34,906 nucleotides of DNA, taken from Nocardioides sp. (GTDB lineage: Bacteria > Actinomycetota > Actinomycetes > Propionibacteriales > Nocardioidaceae). The translations under genes were made by a program, and so were the position numbers. The DNA lies in assembly GCF_014360585.1 (NCBI RefSeq), contig NZ_JACIXG010000052.1:1-34906 (forward strand). The letters are read 5' to 3'. The notes below the pieces were generated by a model. That model was given only the letters and a program-made list of their open reading frames with translations. It had not been told where the DNA came from and ran no database searches. Shown one piece after another: positions 16,929 through 24,520 of the stretch (positions within the stretch are counted from its first letter, which is position 1; each line of letters starts with the position of its first letter).

Positions 16929-17010
16929 ATCCGCGCGCTGACGCCTGACCCATTCGATTCGGATGGTGGGCCCGTGCAACCCGACGATGCCCCGCATCCG
17001 TTGACAGTGC

Positions 17011-17511
17011 GTGAGACGTTCCCACGATGCCGAGTTCGAGGCCTTCGTACGCAGCCACCGCGCGCAGCTCGTCGGCACCGCCCGACTGCTGACCGCCGGC
17101 GACGCCCATCTGGCCGAGGACCTGGTCCAGACGACCCTGGTCAAGGTCTACCTGGCCTGGGGGCGCGCTTCCCAGCAGCCCGCTGCGTACGCTCGCCGCA
17201 CCCTGGTCAACTGCCTGACCGACCACCGCAGGCGCCCGTTCTTCCGGCGGGAGCAGGGCGCGGTCTCGCTGCCCGAGGCCCCCGTCGAGGACCCGGCGAT
17301 GGTCGATCCCGAGCTGGTCGCGGCGCTGGCCGACCTCCCGCCCCGGCAGCGCGCTGCCGTTGTACTCCGCCATGTCCACGACCTCTCGGTCGAGGAGGTC
17401 GCCGACGCACTCACCTGCTCCACCGGAACCGTGAAGTCCCAGACCGCGCGCGGCCTGGACAAGCTCCGGGCGCTGCTCGCCCCCACCCAACTGACAGGAG
17501 ACTCCCGATGA
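17011..17511 (+). CDS. ECF sigma factor, SigE family
   Basis: A 166-residue group 4 sigma factor. Region 2 spans about residues 8-70 (AEDLVQTTLVKVYLAW; YARRTLVNCLTDHRRR). Region 4 spans about 105-157 (LADLPPRQRAAVVLRHVHDL, then the helix-turn-helix SVEEVADALTCSTGTVKSQT). The length and the start RRSHDAEFEAFV fit the actinobacterial SigE-type sigma subfamily. The GTG at 17011 is the best start; there is no clear ribosome binding site. Its stop overlaps the next gene (ATGA), which encodes a single-pass membrane protein likely to act as its regulator. Target promoters are unknown. Confidence 0.92.
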   Translation: MRRSHDAEFEAFVRSHRAQLVGTARLLTAGDAHLAEDLVQTTLVKVYLAWGRASQQPAAYARRTLVNCLTDHRRRPFFRREQGAVSLPEAPVEDPAMVDPELVAALADLPPRQRAAVVLRHVHDLSVEEVADALTCSTGTVKSQTARGLDKLRALLAPTQLTGDSR

Positions 17512-18125
17512 ACGACGTGATCGACCGCCTCGCCCGCCTGACCCCCGACCCGGCCGCCTCGACGGACGATGCCGCCGCCGACCTGCGCCGTGGCCACCAG
17601 GCGCTCTCCCGACGCCGGATCAAGCGCGCAGCCCTCGGCGGCGCGGCGCTGACCCTCGCGGTCGGCGGCGCGTTCGGCGGGATCGCGCTGACCGCCGGCA
17701 ACGAGGGCGCACCGACCGTCCAGGCAGCCGACAGCGTACGGCTCGTCGACTACGACGGCGCCCAGGTGCCCGGCTTCACCGTGGCGAAGGTGCCCGAGGG
17801 TTTCGTGCTGCAGGGATCCGACCCGTACGTCCTCGCCGTCGCCCGCCCCGGGGACAAGTCCTCGGTCAGCGACTTCCAGGACAAGATCGTGGTGATGCTC
17901 GAGTCGAGCGCGACGGCACCCGCGGACCCGGCCAACACCTCGGTCTCCGGCCAACCGGCATCGCTCGTCACCACCCCTGATGGTGCGACGGTGCTCAAGT
18001 ACGCCCACGGCGATTTCACCGTCGCCATCCAGATGTGGAGCAGCCTCCACCTCACCGACGAGCAGCTCGTCGAGTTCGCCGAGGGTGTCGAGGTCACCGC
18101 CGACGCCCAGCCGTCCGTCGGCTGA
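17508..18125 (+). CDS. Sigma-factor-associated membrane protein (possible anti-sigma factor)
   Basis: A 205-residue protein with a cytoplasmic N-terminal stretch of ~43 residues rich in Asp/Arg. One membrane segment follows at about 44-66 (AALGGAALTLAVGGAFGGIALTA written across it), then an outer domain of ~135 residues with no cysteine. GACAGGAGA lies about 7 nt before the ATG, which overlaps the sigma-factor stop by 4 bp. This layout is usual for anti-sigma or signal-receiving partners of SigE-family factors, but no zinc-binding HxxxCxxC motif is present, so a ZAS-type anti-sigma is excluded. The function is inferred from position only. Confidence 0.75.
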   Translation: MNDVIDRLARLTPDPAASTDDAAADLRRGHQALSRRRIKRAALGGAALTLAVGGAFGGIALTAGNEGAPTVQAADSVRLVDYDGAQVPGFTVAKVPEGFVLQGSDPYVLAVARPGDKSSVSDFQDKIVVMLESSATAPADPANTSVSGQPASLVTTPDGATVLKYAHGDFTVAIQMWSSLHLTDEQLVEFAEGVEVTADAQPSVG

Positions 18126-18186
18126 CTCCCTCCCACCGGCTCGGCGGATTCAGACGGGACAGACACGCCGAGTCGGCTATGACGGC

Positions 18187-18192
18187 TAGGCT
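18187..18192 (+). promoter_or_regulatory. Predicted -10 of leaderless nucleotidyltransferase gene
   Basis: TAGGCT lies 6 nt before the GTG at 18199. Ten bases further upstream, GCCGA-G-TCGGC (18167-18177) is a palindrome sharing its core with the terminator repeats at 18855 and 25230. Confidence 0.5.
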
Positions 18193-18198
18193 CGGCCG

Positions 18199-18843
18199 GT
18201 GGGCGTCAACGACTTGAGCAACGACGAGTTCGAGCGGCTCTACGGGCCCTCAGCGCCGCACACGCCGGCGGATGTCGCCGCGCTCCTCGAGGACTATCCT
18301 GGCTTGTGGTGGATCACCGGTGGCTGGGCGATCGAAGCGTTCACCGGCGTACACCGCGATCATCACGACACCGACCTCAGCATCCTGCGTGAGGATCTGT
18401 CCTTGTTGCGGAAGCATCTGGCTGGGCGCTTCGACGTCTGGGCGGCCGGGTCCACGGCGCTGCGTCCGCTACTGCCTGATGATGACGTCGACGACGACCC
18501 CGACGTCGCCCTGTGGGAGACCGAGGGCCAACTCTGGGTGAGGCGGGATGCGTCGAGCCCATGGGAGTACGACATCGTGCTCTCGCCCGGATCAGCCCGG
18601 CTGTGGGAGTACCGTCGCGATCCGTCGATCCGCATGCCGATGCGCGATGCGCTCTGGGAGCGGGACGGCGTACGTTATCTAGCCCCTGAGATCCAGCTGC
18701 TCTACAAGGCCAAGGGCTTGCGCCCAAAGGATCAGGCCGATTTCGACGCCACCGCACCGCTGCTCAACGACCGCGACCGCAGGTGGTTGCGCGGCGCACT
18801 CGAGCAGACCTTGCCCGACCACCCCTGGATCGCAGCCCTCTAG
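18199..18843 (+). CDS. Nucleotidyltransferase-fold protein
   Basis: A 214-residue protein of the polymerase-beta-like nucleotidyltransferase superfamily. The family hallmark GG(W)-x12-DxD is seen as ITGGWAIEAFTG at 39-50 and HHDTDLSIL at 55-63, with D57 and D59 the likely metal ligands. The later YDIVLSPG strand could supply the third carboxylate. It resembles the small families that include lincosamide and aminoglycoside nucleotidyltransferases and HEPN-linked antitoxins. No toxin partner is adjacent, so an antibiotic- or small-molecule-modifying role is possible but unproven. The GTG start fits a leaderless transcript. Confidence 0.8.
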   Translation: MGVNDLSNDEFERLYGPSAPHTPADVAALLEDYPGLWWITGGWAIEAFTGVHRDHHDTDLSILREDLSLLRKHLAGRFDVWAAGSTALRPLLPDDDVDDDPDVALWETEGQLWVRRDASSPWEYDIVLSPGSARLWEYRRDPSIRMPMRDALWERDGVRYLAPEIQLLYKAKGLRPKDQADFDATAPLLNDRDRRWLRGALEQTLPDHPWIAAL

Positions 18844-18854
18844 GTCGCCCAGCC

Positions 18855-18925
18855 ATCGCCGAGTCGGCGCGTTCTAACGCGCCGACTCGGCGATCGATCT
18901 GGTCAGTTTGCGCCGACTCGGCGAT
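18855..18925. terminator. Bidirectional hairpin plus repeat unit (GCGCCGACTCGG type)
   Basis: Perfect 19-bp arms (18855-18873 and 18876-18894) are separated by only CT; as RNA this forms a long GC-rich stem. It lies between the convergent nucleotidyltransferase and helR genes, where a two-way terminator is expected, although there is no T-tract. A third copy of the right arm, GCGCCGACTCGGCGAT, follows at 18910-18925. The same core recurs at 25230-25286 between two other convergent genes. Confidence 0.75.
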
Positions 18926-18934
18926 GGGGGGGTG

Positions 18935-21124
18935 TCAGGAGACGGTGGTCAGCAGCTGGGTGGCTCGGGTGAGGACGACGTAGAGGGTGGCGCGGCCGGT
19001 GGCCGACTCCCGCTCGATCTCGTCGGGGCTGACCACGACGATGCCGTCGAACTCGAGGCCCTTGGTGTCCAGGCCGGTGAGGACGACGATGCGGTCCTCG
19101 CCGGAGGGCACCGAGGTCGGGTCGGCGGCAGAAGCCGCGGCGGAGGGAGCGTCATCTGCGAACTCCGACCACGCCGCCAGCCACGAGTTGACCTCGGCGC
19201 GCCGCGCGGCCGGGACCACGATGCCGATGGTGCCGCCGACCTGCGCAGCGATCTCACCGACCGCCTCCCGGGTGGCCTTCTCCAGATCGACCGCATGCTC
19301 GATGACCTGCGGCTCGACGCCGGTGGAGCGGACCGCGGTCGGCAGGTCGGCGTCGAGGCCGACCCGCTCGGCGTAGGCGGCTGCGAAGTCGTAGATCTCG
19401 GCCGAGTTGCGGTAGTTCGTCGACAGGTGGAACGCGTGGACGGCCTTGCCCTCCAGCGCCTTGGCCCGCTCCGCCTCGGACTCGGCAGGCACCGGCCACG
19501 AGGACTGGGCGGGGTCGCCGACGATGGTCCAGGAGGCCGTACGCCCCCGGCGACCGACCATCCGCCACTGCATCGGGGTGAGGTCCTGGGCCTCGTCGAT
19601 GAGGATGTGGGCGAACGGGTCGTCGTCGATGCGGTAGGTCGGCGGACGCCAGCCGCGGCCGGAGGCGAACTCACGGTCGGAGGCGGTCATCAGCTCGGCG
19701 ATGTCGATGCCGCCCTGGTCGGCGTCACGCTCGTCGGCGACCTGCTCGGGCACATCGCCGAGGGCGTAGCGGAGCTCGTCGAGCAGCGGGATGTCCTCGA
19801 TGGCCAGATCTGCGTCGCTCAGCCCACGTCCGGCCCACGACTTGAGGAGGAGCTGCTGCTCGTCGTACGTCAAGATTCCCTCGGAGACGCGGGAGAGGAA
19901 CTCGGGCTCGCGCAGCCAACCGAGCACCTCACGCGCCTCCAGCGCCGGCCACCAGTCGGCGGCGAACTCGAGGAAGGCGGGGTGGTCGAGCATCTCGTCG
20001 TTGAAGGCCTCGCGGCCTCGCTCGCGACCGCGGTCGCCGCGTACCTGACGCCAGAGGAGGTCGAGGAGCAGCTGAGGTACGCGGCGCAGCTGCTGGTTGC
20101 GGCGGCCCTGGCTCATCAGCTGACGGCGCAGCTCACCGAGCCGCTTCCCGTCCAGACGCAGCGAGTCGTCGCGGTAGAAGACCTTGAACTCGCGAGGCGA
20201 TCCAGGCGCCTGCTGACGCGCGGCGCGCCTCAGCACCTCGGCCATCCGCGAGGACCCCTTGACGTCGGCGACCGCAGGGTCGTTGTGCCAGGTCGCGCGT
20301 ACGCCGTCGACGACCTCGCCCAGCGAACGCAGCGCCACGGCGGTCTCGCCGAGAGAGGGCAGCACGCGCTCGATGTAGCGCATGAACACGCCGCTCGGGC
20401 CGATGATGAGCACACCACCGGACTCGTAACGGCGACGCTCGGTGTAGAGCAGGTAGGCGGCCCGGTGAAGAGCCACGACGGTCTTGCCGACGCCCGGACC
20501 ACCGGAGATCGTGGTCACGCCCTTGCCCGGTGCACGGATGGCCTTGTCCTGCTCGGCCTGGATGGTCGCGACGATGGAGTGCATCGTGCGGTCGCGGGCA
20601 CGACTGAGCTGGGCCATGAGCGCACCCTCGCCGACGATCGGCAGGTCGGTGCCGGAGCGTTCGAGAGCGTCAGCGTCGAGCAGTTCGTCCTCGACGCCAA
20701 CCACGTTCTGGCCCTCGGACCGGAGCACGCGGCGCCTGATCACCGACCGCGGTTCGACCGCGGTGGCCTGGTAGAAGACGGCGGCGGCCGGCGCCCGCCA
20801 GTCGATCAGCAGCGAGTCGCGGTCGGCGTCGCGCAGACCGATGCGACCCACGTAACGCGGCTTCGGGTCGATCTCCGGGTCGATGTCGAGGCGGCCGAAG
20901 ACCAGGCCCTCGTGAGCAGCATCGAGCTGCGCGATGCGTCGCGCCGCCTGGTAGGCGAACGCGTCGCGCTCGACCAACCCGCCTTCGTGCCCTAGGCGGC
21001 CGCGGTCGCGACCCTCTTGGGCCAGCTCCTGCGCAGCGCGCGCCGACTCCATCAGCTGGAGGTAGACGCGATCTACGAAGTCCTGCTCCTGAGCGATCTC
21101 GCGCTCAGCCAGCTTGTCGTTCAA
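18935..21124 (-). CDS. helR: RNA polymerase recycling ATPase HelR/HelD
   Basis: A 729-residue superfamily 1 helicase-like protein. The N-terminal ~70 residues form a charged helical arm (EREIAQEQDFVDRVYLQLMESA), as in the HelD secondary-channel coiled coil. Walker A is GGPGVGKT at 208-215, followed by a large insertion (about 260-450). Walker B is ILIDEAQDLTPMQW, with STNYRNSAEI and a final LYVVLTRATQLL. These match actinobacterial class II HelD/HelR, which pries stalled RNA polymerase from DNA and in Streptomyces displaces rifamycins. The TTG at 21124 has GGGGGA about 8 nt upstream. A 10-bp inverted repeat lies 34 bp further upstream and may be its control site. Confidence 0.88.
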   Translation of the reverse strand: MNDKLAEREIAQEQDFVDRVYLQLMESARAAQELAQEGRDRGRLGHEGGLVERDAFAYQAARRIAQLDAAHEGLVFGRLDIDPEIDPKPRYVGRIGLRDADRDSLLIDWRAPAAAVFYQATAVEPRSVIRRRVLRSEGQNVVGVEDELLDADALERSGTDLPIVGEGALMAQLSRARDRTMHSIVATIQAEQDKAIRAPGKGVTTISGGPGVGKTVVALHRAAYLLYTERRRYESGGVLIIGPSGVFMRYIERVLPSLGETAVALRSLGEVVDGVRATWHNDPAVADVKGSSRMAEVLRRAARQQAPGSPREFKVFYRDDSLRLDGKRLGELRRQLMSQGRRNQQLRRVPQLLLDLLWRQVRGDRGRERGREAFNDEMLDHPAFLEFAADWWPALEAREVLGWLREPEFLSRVSEGILTYDEQQLLLKSWAGRGLSDADLAIEDIPLLDELRYALGDVPEQVADERDADQGGIDIAELMTASDREFASGRGWRPPTYRIDDDPFAHILIDEAQDLTPMQWRMVGRRGRTASWTIVGDPAQSSWPVPAESEAERAKALEGKAVHAFHLSTNYRNSAEIYDFAAAYAERVGLDADLPTAVRSTGVEPQVIEHAVDLEKATREAVGEIAAQVGGTIGIVVPAARRAEVNSWLAAWSEFADDAPSAAASAADPTSVPSGEDRIVVLTGLDTKGLEFDGIVVVSPDEIERESATGRATLYVVLTRATQLLTTVS

Positions 21125-21157
21125 CTGGATGTTCCCCCGTCAAAAAGATCCACACCC

Positions 21158-21183
21158 GCCGTGCGCCCCCCATGGCGCACGGC
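21158..21183 (-). promoter_or_regulatory. Inverted repeat upstream of helR
   Basis: GCCGTGCGCC (21158-21167) and GGCGCACGGC (21174-21183) are perfect 10-bp arms with a CCCCAT spacer. They lie 34 bp before the TTG start of helR. This is either an operator or the terminator of the upstream crotonase unit. Rifamycin-associated elements are known before helR genes; I cannot confirm a match from memory. Confidence 0.45.
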
Positions 21184-21240
21184 AAGGAGACAACTCTACC
21201 CCCGACGTGGGTTTATGCGGGCACGGGTGCCACCTGTCGA

Positions 21241-22008
21241 CTACCGCTTGCGGGTCAGGAAGGCGGTCATCGCCTCCCGGGCCTCGTCGGACCCGAAGAG
21301 GCGGGCGGAGAGGGCGGCCATCTCCTCGCCGCCGGCGTCGATGTGCTCGACCAGGCCGCGGACCATGAGGCGCTTGGTCTCGCGCAGACCCTGCGGGGAG
21401 CCCTCGAGCAGCGACGCGGTGATGGCGGCGACCTCGTCGTCGAGGGAGGCGGCGGGGACGGCGGCGGTCAGGATGCCGATGCGGGCGGCCTCGGCGGCGT
21501 CGAACTTGTCGCCGGTGAGGAAGTAGCGGGAGGCCGCGCGGGAGTCGATCCGGGGCAGGATCGAGAGGGAGATCGCGGCAGGGGCCAGGCCGAGCCGGAC
21601 CTCGGTGAGGGCGAAGGAGACGGTGTCGGCGGCGATCGCGATGTCGGCGGCGGCCACGAGGCCGAGGCCACCCGCGCGCACCGGTCCCTGGACCTTGGCC
21701 ACGACGGGCTTGGTCAGGGCGACGATGGTGCGCTGCAGACGTACGATCCCGCGGGTGCCCTCCTCCATCGGCACCGTCGCGGCCTCGGAGAGGTCGGCGC
21801 CGGAGCAGAAGACGGTGCCCGTGGCCTGAAGCACGACCGCCTTGACCGAGGAGTCCTTGTCTGCAGCGTGCAGGGCCTCGAACAGTTCCGTGACCAGCTG
21901 GCGAGAGAGCGCGTTCCGGTTGGCCGGCGAGTCGAGGGTGATGGTGGCGACTCCATCGGCGACGTCGAGGTGGACGAGCTCGGCAGGGGTTTCAGGCGAC
22001 TCAGTCAT
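21241..22008 (-). CDS. Enoyl-CoA hydratase/isomerase family protein
   Basis: A 255-residue crotonase-fold enzyme acting on acyl-CoA thioesters. The oxyanion-hole loops are VFCSGADLSE (66-75) and VQGPVRAGGLGL (106-117). The first catalytic glutamate is kept (E136 in LTEVRLGLAP). The position of the second classical glutamate, just before LTGD, is arginine (R161 in ASRYFLTGDKFDAAEA). That pattern and the longer loop before it recall LiuC-type methylglutaconyl-CoA hydratases rather than standard fatty-acid hydratases. TATGGT ends 6 nt before the ATG, so it is probably leaderless. It is divergent from the PCMT-like gene with a 30-bp gap. It may serve the acyl-CoA operon at 25.3-34.4 kb, though it is separated from it. 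Confidence 0.88.
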   Translation of the reverse strand: MTESPETPAELVHLDVADGVATITLDSPANRNALSRQLVTELFEALHAADKDSSVKAVVLQATGTVFCSGADLSEAATVPMEEGTRGIVRLQRTIVALTKPVVAKVQGPVRAGGLGLVAAADIAIAADTVSFALTEVRLGLAPAAISLSILPRIDSRAASRYFLTGDKFDAAEAARIGILTAAVPAASLDDEVAAITASLLEGSPQGLRETKRLMVRGLVEHIDAGGEEMAALSARLFGSDEAREAMTAFLTRKR

Positions 22009-22014
22009 GGGGAG

Positions 22015-22032
22015 ACCATACGGTGCTTAACT
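22015..22032. promoter_or_regulatory. Back-to-back -10 hexamers in 30-bp divergent gap
   Basis: TATGGT on the minus strand (22015-22020) ends 6 nt before the crotonase ATG. TTAACT on the plus strand (22027-22032) ends 6 nt before the methyltransferase GTG. Both genes would be leaderless, and the two promoters must overlap. Confidence 0.45.
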
Positions 22033-22038
22033 GGTCGT

Positions 22039-22608
22039 GTGGACCCGGTCCTGGATGCATTCGCAGCCATTCCGCGAGAGGGCTTCCTCCCTCGCGAGAT
22101 GCGTGGCAGCGCGGGCTTCGACCAGCCGCTTCCCATCGGCCGCGGACAGACCAACTCGCAGCCACGAACGGTGGCCGACATGCTCCGCCTCCTCGAGGTC
22201 ACGCCGGGCGACGCGGTGCTCGACGTCGGCTCGGGGTCGGGCTGGTCCACGGCACTGCTCGCCCACCTGACCGGCCCCGAGGGGAGCGTCGTCGGGGTCG
22301 AGCTGGAGCCCTCTCTGGTCAGGTTCGGCCGCCGGAACCTGGCAGCGACCGACCAGCCGTGGGCCCGCATCGAGCGGGCGAGGCCCGGTGTCTTCGGGTG
22401 GCCCGAGCGAGCTGCGTACGATCGCATCCTCGTCTCCGCCGAGGCCGAGGTGCTGCCGCCCGAGCTGGTGGACCAGCTCGCTGCGCCGGGTCGGATGGTG
22501 ATCCCGGTCGCCGGGCTGATGACGCTGGTGGAGCGGTCCGCGACAGGCGAGGTGCAGCTCAGCGGTCATGGCTGGTATCGCTTCGTGCCGCTGCGGGAGC
22601 AGCGCTAA
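22039..22608 (+). CDS. Protein-L-isoaspartate O-methyltransferase-like protein
   Basis: A 189-residue S-adenosylmethionine-dependent methyltransferase of the PCMT fold. The N-terminal segment (AFAAIPREGFLP) and IGRGQTNSQPRTVADML match the substrate-side loops of PCMT, where the usual sequence is GQTISQP. Motif I is VLDVGSGSGWSTALLA and a later strand carries VVGVELEP. It probably methylates damaged isoaspartyl residues for repair, or a related carboxylate. The GTG at 22039 places the family N-terminus correctly. Its last 4 bp overlap the stop of the convergent YihY/BrkB gene. Confidence 0.85.
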   Translation: MDPVLDAFAAIPREGFLPREMRGSAGFDQPLPIGRGQTNSQPRTVADMLRLLEVTPGDAVLDVGSGSGWSTALLAHLTGPEGSVVGVELEPSLVRFGRRNLAATDQPWARIERARPGVFGWPERAAYDRILVSAEAEVLPPELVDQLAAPGRMVIPVAGLMTLVERSATGEVQLSGHGWYRFVPLREQR

Positions 22609-23771
22609 GGGCCCGCGAGCTCGTCCTGCTCGTCCGGCCCATCCTTGTCGGGCCCCGGCACCGACCGCAGGGTGCCCGGCGGAAACGGGGGTGGCGGCTT
22701 GCTCGGCGGCAGCGGTTGGCTGAACTCGTCGTGGCGACGGATCCGCCGGGCGGTCTTGCGGAGCCAGGACGGATCCATGACGATCTCGTGGGTGTTGCCG
22801 TCGGGGCCGTCGAAGGTGACCGCGACCGTCTCGAAGCCCTTGTGGCGCTGCATCAGGGCATAGCTCGCGTAGGCGCGACGGTCGGCCTCGGTCAGCTCGA
22901 CGTCGTCGGTGAAGAGGGTGAGCAGCGCACGCGGCCACAGGTGACGGGCGTAGACGACGTTGACCTCGATCGAGATCACCACCATCAGCGCCGCGATGTA
23001 GAGGAACGCGACCAGACCGAGGACCAGCGCGAAGGTCTGGTTCATGCCGCTGGTCGGCGCGAGCACGTTCGTGACGAACTCCGCGCCGAAGTACTGCAGC
23101 ACCTGCCACAGCAGCGCGAACGTGAACGCACCCGGAAGGGCGTGGCCGAGGGAGTGGTCGCGGGTCGTGGCCATCCGGAAGACGACGCACAGCAGGCCGG
23201 TGACGATCACGACGGTGCCGAGGATGACCAGCCAGTAGCCGATGTCGACCGCCTTGAAACCGAGGAAGTCGGTGCGACTCAGCACCAGTGACAGCCCAGT
23301 GACCGAGAGGATGGCGAGACCGCCTGCGGCGAGCATCAGCAGCGCCCGTACCCGCAGGAAGATCGGGTTGGGGCGGCTGTTGCGCGGCACCGACCAGGCG
23401 GTGTTGACAGCGTTCTGCAGCGAGAGTCCCAGACCGAGCGCACCATAGAGGGCAGCCACACCACCGATGATGATCGCGCCGGTCGAGCCGGTCAGCTCCT
23501 TGCGCCCGAGCTGGTCGCCGATGATCGGGAACTGCGCCAGCGCGGTGTCGAGCACTGCGTCCTGCAGATCCGGGTTGCCCTCCAGTACGAAGCCGAGGAT
23601 CGAGGAGGCGAGCAGCAGGATCGGGAAGACCGAGATGAAGGCGAAGTAGGTGATGATCGCGGCGAGGTTGTTGCCCTGGTCCTCGTAGAACTTGTAGATG
23701 ACGGCCAGGGGAAACGCGACCGGCGTGAACCGACGCTGAGCCCGATCCATCTTTCCCGCCACCCCAGCCAC
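22605..23771 (-). CDS. YihY/BrkB-family membrane protein
   Basis: A 388-residue inner-membrane protein with about six hydrophobic segments between residues 40 and 270 (for example ITYFAFISVFPILLLASSIL, and VILGTVVIVTGLLCVVFRMA near 180-200). The conserved YxFEDQGNNLAAIITYF-like start is typical of the YihY/BrkB family. The C-terminal ~110 residues are cytoplasmic and charged, ending in a proline-rich tail (PLPPSKPPPPFPPG). The family was once called ribonuclease BN in error; its function is unsettled. The GTG at 23771 lies 6 nt after TAGCCT, giving a leaderless start; an ATG eight codons in is an alternative. Confidence 0.88.
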   Translation of the reverse strand: MAGVAGKMDRAQRRFTPVAFPLAVIYKFYEDQGNNLAAIITYFAFISVFPILLLASSILGFVLEGNPDLQDAVLDTALAQFPIIGDQLGRKELTGSTGAIIIGGVAALYGALGLGLSLQNAVNTAWSVPRNSRPNPIFLRVRALLMLAAGGLAILSVTGLSLVLSRTDFLGFKAVDIGYWLVILGTVVIVTGLLCVVFRMATTRDHSLGHALPGAFTFALLWQVLQYFGAEFVTNVLAPTSGMNQTFALVLGLVAFLYIAALMVVISIEVNVVYARHLWPRALLTLFTDDVELTEADRRAYASYALMQRHKGFETVAVTFDGPDGNTHEIVMDPSWLRKTARRIRRHDEFSQPLPPSKPPPPFPPGTLRSVPGPDKDGPDEQDELAGP

Positions 23772-23777
23772 ATGGTC

Positions 23778-23783
23778 AGGCTA
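23778..23783 (-). promoter_or_regulatory. Predicted -10 of leaderless yihY/brkB gene
   Basis: On the minus strand TAGCCT is followed by 6 nt and then GTG at 23771. On the other strand TAGATT (23801-23806) is a possible -10 for the RDD gene. Confidence 0.45.
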
Positions 23784-23856
23784 ACCCCTGCATGACCCGA
23801 TAGATTGCACTTCGGTCAGTCAGCAGGTCTGCGCCTTCGAGGAGATGAGCCAACAG

Positions 23857-24465
23857 ATGTCCAACTTCGGCCCGCCACCCGGTCCACCCCCGGGCCCGCC
23901 GTCGGGGCCGCCGCCAGGCGCACCGCAGGACCCCACCCGTGGACCGAGCGAGCAGCCCCAGGCCCCGCCCTGGGCGCAGCAGTCGTACGTCCCCTCCGGC
24001 TCCCCGCTGGCGAGCTGGGGTCGCCGCGTCGCCGGCGCGCTGATCGACATCGCCCTGCTGCTGCCGTTCTATCTGGTCGCCGGTGTGGGAGGTGGGCTGT
24101 CACAGGAGTCCGGCATCTTCATCACCGCCTTCGGGCTCCTGGTCACGGTGGTCGGCTGGATCGGGTTCATCGGCTTCGCCGTCTGGAACCACGTCCTCAA
24201 GCAGGGGCGCACCGGCTACACCATCGGCAAGGGCGTCGTCGGGATCAAGCTGGTCCGCAAGACCCCTCCCGCCACGGATGGGCAGGGCACAAATGGGCAG
24301 GCCACGATCGGCGCGCCGCTCGCAGCGCTCCGGCAGGTGCTCCACGTCCTCGACGGGTTCTGCATGATCGGCTACCTGTGGCCGCTGTGGGACGACAAGC
24401 GCCAGACCTTCGCCGACAAGCTCGTCGGCACCCTGGTCGTCGTGGAGCCGCGCTCTCAGGCGTGA
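23857..24465 (+). CDS. RDD-family membrane protein (copy 1)
   Basis: A 202-residue protein with a Pro/Gly-rich cytoplasmic N-terminus of ~45 residues. An RDD domain follows: the first segment opens with SWGRRVAGALIDIALLLPFY, the second is around 85-110, the third is near the C-terminus, and the conserved GYTIGKGVVGIKLV loop is present. The ATG at 23857 is preferred over one at 23845. The earlier one abuts its GAGGAG with no spacer, and the later one gives MSNFGPPPG, matching the start of the tandem paralogue. RDD proteins are small membrane proteins, some linked to ion transport; the role here is unknown. Confidence 0.85.
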   Translation: MSNFGPPPGPPPGPPSGPPPGAPQDPTRGPSEQPQAPPWAQQSYVPSGSPLASWGRRVAGALIDIALLLPFYLVAGVGGGLSQESGIFITAFGLLVTVVGWIGFIGFAVWNHVLKQGRTGYTIGKGVVGIKLVRKTPPATDGQGTNGQATIGAPLAALRQVLHVLDGFCMIGYLWPLWDDKRQTFADKLVGTLVVVEPRSQA

Positions 24466-24484
24466 TCGGGTTCAGGCGTGTGCG

Positions 24485-24514
24485 CTGACATTTGCGTCCC
24501 GTTGTCGCCATACT
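24485..24514 (+). promoter_or_regulatory. Promoter of second RDD gene
   Basis: CTGACA (24485-24490), an 18-bp spacer and CATACT (24509-24514), then 6 nt to the ATG at 24521. This is the best two-box promoter among the leaderless candidates. Confidence 0.6.
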
Positions 24515-24520
24515 CGGCCC

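Noticed and set aside
15459..17507. Long open plus-strand frame running antisense to the PhzE-type gene and into the sigma-factor region
   Set aside because: It is the GC-rich mirror of a well-recognised gene; the translation is low-complexity (R, G, V, H rich) with no domain. Only its last part, from the ATG at 17508, is a real gene.
13071..17511. Phenazine or other secondary-metabolite cluster
   Set aside because: Only the PhzE-type gene fits. No isochorismatase, PhzF, PhzB, oxidase, PKS or NRPS gene is present.
18199..18843. Toxin-antitoxin module
   Set aside because: The nucleotidyltransferase-fold protein has no adjacent HEPN or toxin partner and has its own promoter and terminator.
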